Shown here: piece by piece, positions 8,829-11,916 of the stretch
Layout: the number at the start of each line of letters is the position of its first letter
Position numbering within the stretch: position 1 is the stretch's first letter
Source: Phoronis pallida
Taxonomy: Eukaryota; Phoronida; Phoronidae
DNA length: 11,916 nucleotides
Direction of reading: 5' to 3'
NCBI GenBank assembly: GCA_028565715.1
Contig: JAOXYC010195687.1
Coordinates: forward strand, 1 to 11,916
The notes under the pieces: generated by a model
The model's input: the letters and a program-made list of their open reading frames with translations, nothing else
The model's database searches: none
What the model was told of the DNA's origin: nothing
Program-made: the position numbers and the translations under genes

Positions 8829-8877
8829 GGGCTCTAACAATTTCAACAAATCATTCATGAAATCCAAATTATAAGCT

Positions 8878-9030
8878 AGAAAATATCACCGGAAAAGATT
8901 GGTCTATAACAATCCACACAAAACACACAAAACTATCAAATAACAGAACATCCTGTGTCTCATTTGAATAATAAGAAATTTCACCGCACAAAATTTCTCT
9001 ATATCAATCTTCAGGAAACACAAACTTATT
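8878..9030. repeat. Degenerate direct repeat in the gene C 3' region
   Basis: Two segments starting at 8878 and 8974 share the pattern AGAAA..TCACCG....CTATA.CAATC....AACACA.AAACT at roughly 70% identity by eye. They lie within the predicted 3' UTR. This may be an old duplication. Confidence 0.35.
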
Positions 9031-9066
9031 CAACAGAAAGAGCAGTGATTTCTTAGCAATCACTTT

Positions 9067-11814
9067 CTAAACAACACACATTGGTTCCTCTGCAGTCCAC
9101 TTCCCAGAGTTGAGGTGGCAGATTCTGGTATCACTTCCTTTGAGGGTGCCTTCTAGACAAGAGTACAGAACAACCAAGTCTCCATTAGCATGGCGGCTCG
9201 TAGTCAGCACTCCGTTTTCAATACCATTGGGTCTGATGCATATTGGTTTAGCATTAAAAGCTGAAATAAGACATGAATATAAATGAGTAAATAACATAGT
9301 TTTAGGTAAAACTATTTGAATGTCTTGGAGACTTTTAGTTGGATGGCTTGAACTAAGTTTCGGACTTCCATCAAAGGTCCTTGGTTCAAGCCATCCAACT
9401 AAACGTAAGTCTCCAAGACATTGAATTAGTTTTACCTGTAAACTGTAGACCATGAACAATATTTTTCATCAACATAGTTTTATATCAATTATTACTAATT
9501 TTCCTGTATTTCAGAAAATCATCAAAAAACTATCTTTTGTGTTACAATATGCATTATTTTCGGTTATCCCAAAGCACCAGTTAAAGCAGTCCATTAACAT
9601 GTAATGATGATAATAGCTTTTGAACCAATTTCTGAAATATTTTTTCTTCATATAGTTCTACAAACATTTACATCCTTCATATAACACTAGCACTCAGTTT
9701 TATATAGTCAACAAGTTTCATGTCTTTTTTTTCCTGTTTACCAGTATTTCGTAGTTCTATAAAATTCTAGCAATATCGCTGATTATACACTTAAATTTAT
9801 CAAAAATATTCTTACCACATCCCACTTCATCGTAGCCATCAGAGCAATCCTGGACGCCATCACACTTCAGTTTCTCTGGTGTGCATTGAGGACTGCATGT
9901 GAACTTATCTGGACACTCAGGCTCATCAGCTGCTCCAGTACACAGACCACAAGTCACAGGGCAGTTGATCAACATCATCTGCTTGAAGATCTCCTGGCTA
10001 CACAATCCTGCATCTGAGAACTCTTTACATTTGGTTACGTTGGCGTCAACACAAGGTTTCTCAGTGGTGACTGTTGCAGTTGATTCAGACTGAGTTGAAG
10101 CTGGTTGGGATGGAGTGCTGGGTTTCATGGTTGAGGAGGAAACAGTTGGATTGGCGAGTGTAATTCCTGGAAGTGTGGTTGGCAAAGTGGTAAATTGGGT
10201 AGTAGGAGTTGTAGACGGTATAGTTGTAGGGGTTGTGGATGGTGTTGTTGGCAAAGCTGTTGTTGTAGAAGTGCTTGTAGGGGCTGTGGTAGGCTTTGTT
10301 GTAGTTGGTGCTTTCTTGGTTGTTGGCAAAACGGTTGTTTTCAGTGTGGTGCTTGGTTTTGGTGTTGTAATTTGAACAGTTGTTGGTTCCACAGTGGTAG
10401 TTGGGGTTTGGGTGGTGGTAGGTGGCACAGACTTGGTGGATGGGATTTTGGAACTTGTTGTTGGTAATGTTGGGGAAGGTGTTTGTTTTGTGGTGGAAGG
10501 TGAAGAAGTGGTAATAGGAGTTGTAGTTGCTTTAGTGGTGGACACAGTAGTAGTAGTAGTTGCTGGTGCATCAGTGGGTGTTGTTGTTGGCAACTTAGTA
10601 GAGACTGGCTTTGATGTTGTGGAAGAAATTAATGGTTTACAGATACCACAAGTTGCCCGGCATGTACTCCTAACAGACTTGCCATGGACAAGACTGAAAC
10701 AAAAGCCAATATCAAAATACATTTGGCATACAACTGTTGGATACTCATCAAAACAACCTCCCTGTGTTGGTTTGGGTACACAGAACTTGCAAGCAACAGG
10801 ACAGTTCCTCATCATGAATTCCATTTCATCAGGATGAGAACAATAACCCCACTGAACATAAGTTGCACAAGCTGAATCTCTGTATAAGTTTTTGCACCGT
10901 GCAATGGGGTAAGCTGTAGACAAGGTGGTAGGGTAGGACTTGAAAACTACTGGCTTGACTGTAGTTGGCTTAATGGTTGGGGCTTTTGTTGAAGGTATTC
11001 TAGTCGTTGGCTTAGAAGAAGAAGCAGTTGCCTTGGTCAGGGAAGTGGGTTTTCTGGTTGGTACGCCATTACAGTAACCGCATGTCTTTTGGCAGTTATG
11101 TGGGATATTTGGCATCAGACCATCTACATTGCAAAATCCAGCGGTGGCAAATACATGACAAGAACTGAATAGGTCAACACAAGGACAGTGGCCACAGGAG
11201 CGTGCACACAAATCTTTCATGGTTGAAACAAGGAAAGGATGGTCACAGGATCCTCTGTCTACGTAGGCCTGACAATCACTTGCTATATCAACGCATGGAA
11301 CTGAAAATAAAATAATTCAATTGATACCCCAAAGATGAGACAAAACTAAGTGTCACACTTCTCATAAGGACTATTCATATTTCAACAAACTTGAAAGTCT
11401 TTTAATAAAACACTGATAAAGTGTATTTGAAGTTAAGGTCCTTTCAAACAAGGACAAGAAAATTTACTTAAACCACCAAAATGTTTGGGAACATGCAACA
11501 TCATCTTGCCTGCACCAAATTAGTTAAACAATTTCAAAATTAGGAATGTTGGTGAATCAATATAAGAAAAGATGTATGAAAAAACTTTTGGTTGGAAACC
11601 TGTCCTTAAAGCAGAATCTTGGTTTTCATGCTTACGGTATCTGTTAGTCATGAAATGTCAGTACAAAAAGAAAGGTTACACTAAATACTTTATAAAGAGG
11701 CAATTTCAATGAACTGGTCAACTCACCCGGTAAAATCTGTGAAAGTGCTAGAGAAAAGATACAGCAGCTTATGGTGATCGTCAGCAAAATTCGAGCAATT
11801 AATTTGGCAGCCAT
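9067..11814 (-). CDS. Gene C: secreted protein with five ShKT domains, one LDLa and one sushi/CCP domain
   Basis: Exons are 11814-11727, 11300-9816 and 9260-9067 on the minus strand (588 residues); both introns are phase 1. The start CAAAATGG is a good context. Residues 1-25 form a signal peptide (hydrophobic ILLTITISCCIFSLAL). ShKT domains lie at 32-68, 70-106, 165-203, 212-250 and 446-483. A long Thr/Pro-rich mucin-like linker covers 251-445. An LDL-receptor class A domain follows at 492-524, with six Cys and the acidic calcium-cage pattern CDGVQDCSDGYDE. A sushi/CCP domain lies at 532-586, with four Cys, the conserved late Trp and PMC at its end; it is encoded by its own last exon. The domain order before the tail equals gene B, with a much longer Thr linker. 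LDLa and CCP domains commonly bind ligands or proteins, so C may tie a mucin-like protein to a partner (inference). If intron 2 is retained, the frame adds about 18 residues after the LDLa and stops at 9757, removing the CCP. Confidence 0.85.
9261..9815 (-). other. Gene C intron 2 (phase 1), containing a long hairpin
   Basis: Donor TGTG|GTAAGA at 9815 and acceptor CTTATTTCAG at 9261. The flanking codons join in phase 1 and link the LDLa to the CCP domain. The intron holds the inverted repeat at 9304-9437; I see no extra exon in the rest, which is AT-rich. Confidence 0.8.
9304..9437. repeat. Near-perfect 134-nt intronic hairpin
   Basis: The left arm 9304-9357 pairs with the right arm 9380-9437: 51 of 54 aligned positions match, plus a 4-nt insertion in the right arm (around 9404-9407). 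The loop is 22 nt and itself carries GGAC/GTCC. Ends are AGGTAAAACTA and its inverse. It may be a young foldback transposon, or a precursor for small RNAs when the gene C pre-mRNA is transcribed. Confidence 0.85.
11301..11726 (-). other. Gene C intron 1 (phase 1)
   Basis: Strong donor CCGG|GTGAGT and acceptor TTATTTTCAG. It separates the signal-peptide exon from the ShKT exon. The AT-rich interior shows nothing else recognisable. Confidence 0.85.
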
Positions 11815-11916
11815 TTTGTGGTTATAAAGACACCTCTTGATCTTCCTTAAAGATTTCTGAGTCAGAGATAATCCAACTTGTCACAGATAATCCAATGTAA
11901 TCAGGTCAATGTAACA
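11815..11916 (-). promoter_or_regulatory. Gene C upstream region with GATA and AP-1-like sites
   Basis: AGATAA occurs at 11866-11871 and 11885-11890 (52 and 71 nt from the ATG) within a repeated AGATAATCCAA. TGAGTCA, a perfect AP-1 consensus, lies at 11858-11864. The region is cut by the window edge. The transcription start is not defined; the TTTATAA 12 nt before the ATG is too close to be a normal TATA box for this start. Confidence 0.4.

Noticed and set aside
9261-9459. Upstream part of the 130-codon minus-strand frame that ends in the CCP domain
   Set aside because: It is intron sequence running through the hairpin. The CCP coding starts after a clear acceptor at 9261, in phase with the LDLa exon.
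10115-10837. Val/Gly- and Cys/Gly-rich plus-strand frames opposite gene C
   Set aside because: They are the antisense shadow of the Thr/Pro-rich linker of gene C. The repetitive composition follows from the sense repeats.
2157-11814. ShKT genes as potassium-channel toxins
   Set aside because: The domains share the fold's Cys pattern, but no Lys-Tyr dyad in the ShK arrangement is visible. Multi-domain arrays with long mucin-like linkers differ from short toxin precursors.

Overview
This is animal (metazoan) nuclear DNA. The genes have short introns with good GT/AG splice sites, phase-1 introns and shuffled extracellular domains (ShKT, LDL-receptor class A, sushi/CCP). Intergenic DNA is AT-rich and contains several foldback elements. 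Many Thr-rich, multi-ShKT secreted proteins in one place point to a cnidarian, perhaps an anthozoan, but the taxon is inference. No bacterial, phage or CRISPR feature was seen.

Layout: (1) 1-1189, minus strand: one long coding exon running off the left edge. It encodes a Ser/Lys-rich, probably cytoplasmic protein with three SxIP (EB-binding-like) motifs. (2) 1190-2156: intron or upstream sequence of that gene, with a CpG-containing inverted-repeat element and a 21-nt tandem repeat. (3) 2157-4274, plus strand: two-exon gene A, a secreted protein with six ShKT domains and mucin-like Thr linkers. (4) 4275-5973: convergent intergenic DNA. (5) 5974-7335, minus strand: two-exon gene B, secreted, five ShKT domains. 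(6) 7336-9066: gene B promoter side, a tandemly duplicated ~270-300 bp repeat with a tRNA-like B box, a ~310 bp foldback element, and the 3' region of gene C. (7) 9067-11814, minus strand: three-exon gene C, secreted, five ShKT domains plus one LDLa and one CCP domain. Its second intron holds a near-perfect long hairpin. (8) 11815-11916: gene C upstream sequence with GATA and AP-1-like sites.

Genes A, B and C form a local family. Each starts with a short signal-peptide exon that ends in a phase-1 intron, followed by one large exon carrying the ShKT domains. B and C share the same domain order and are clear paralogs; C alone has the LDLa-CCP tail. The last ShKT domains of B and C are far more alike than their other domains, which suggests recent gene conversion. 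Gene A has expanded internally by duplicating a ShKT-plus-linker block. The likely product class is secreted mucin-like, cysteine-rich protein (mucus, glycocalyx, extracellular matrix or nematocyst-type material). No specific function can be read from the sequence.

Spliced gene models were derived by hand from splice consensus, reading-frame phase and domain continuity. Identity figures for repeats are hand alignments.
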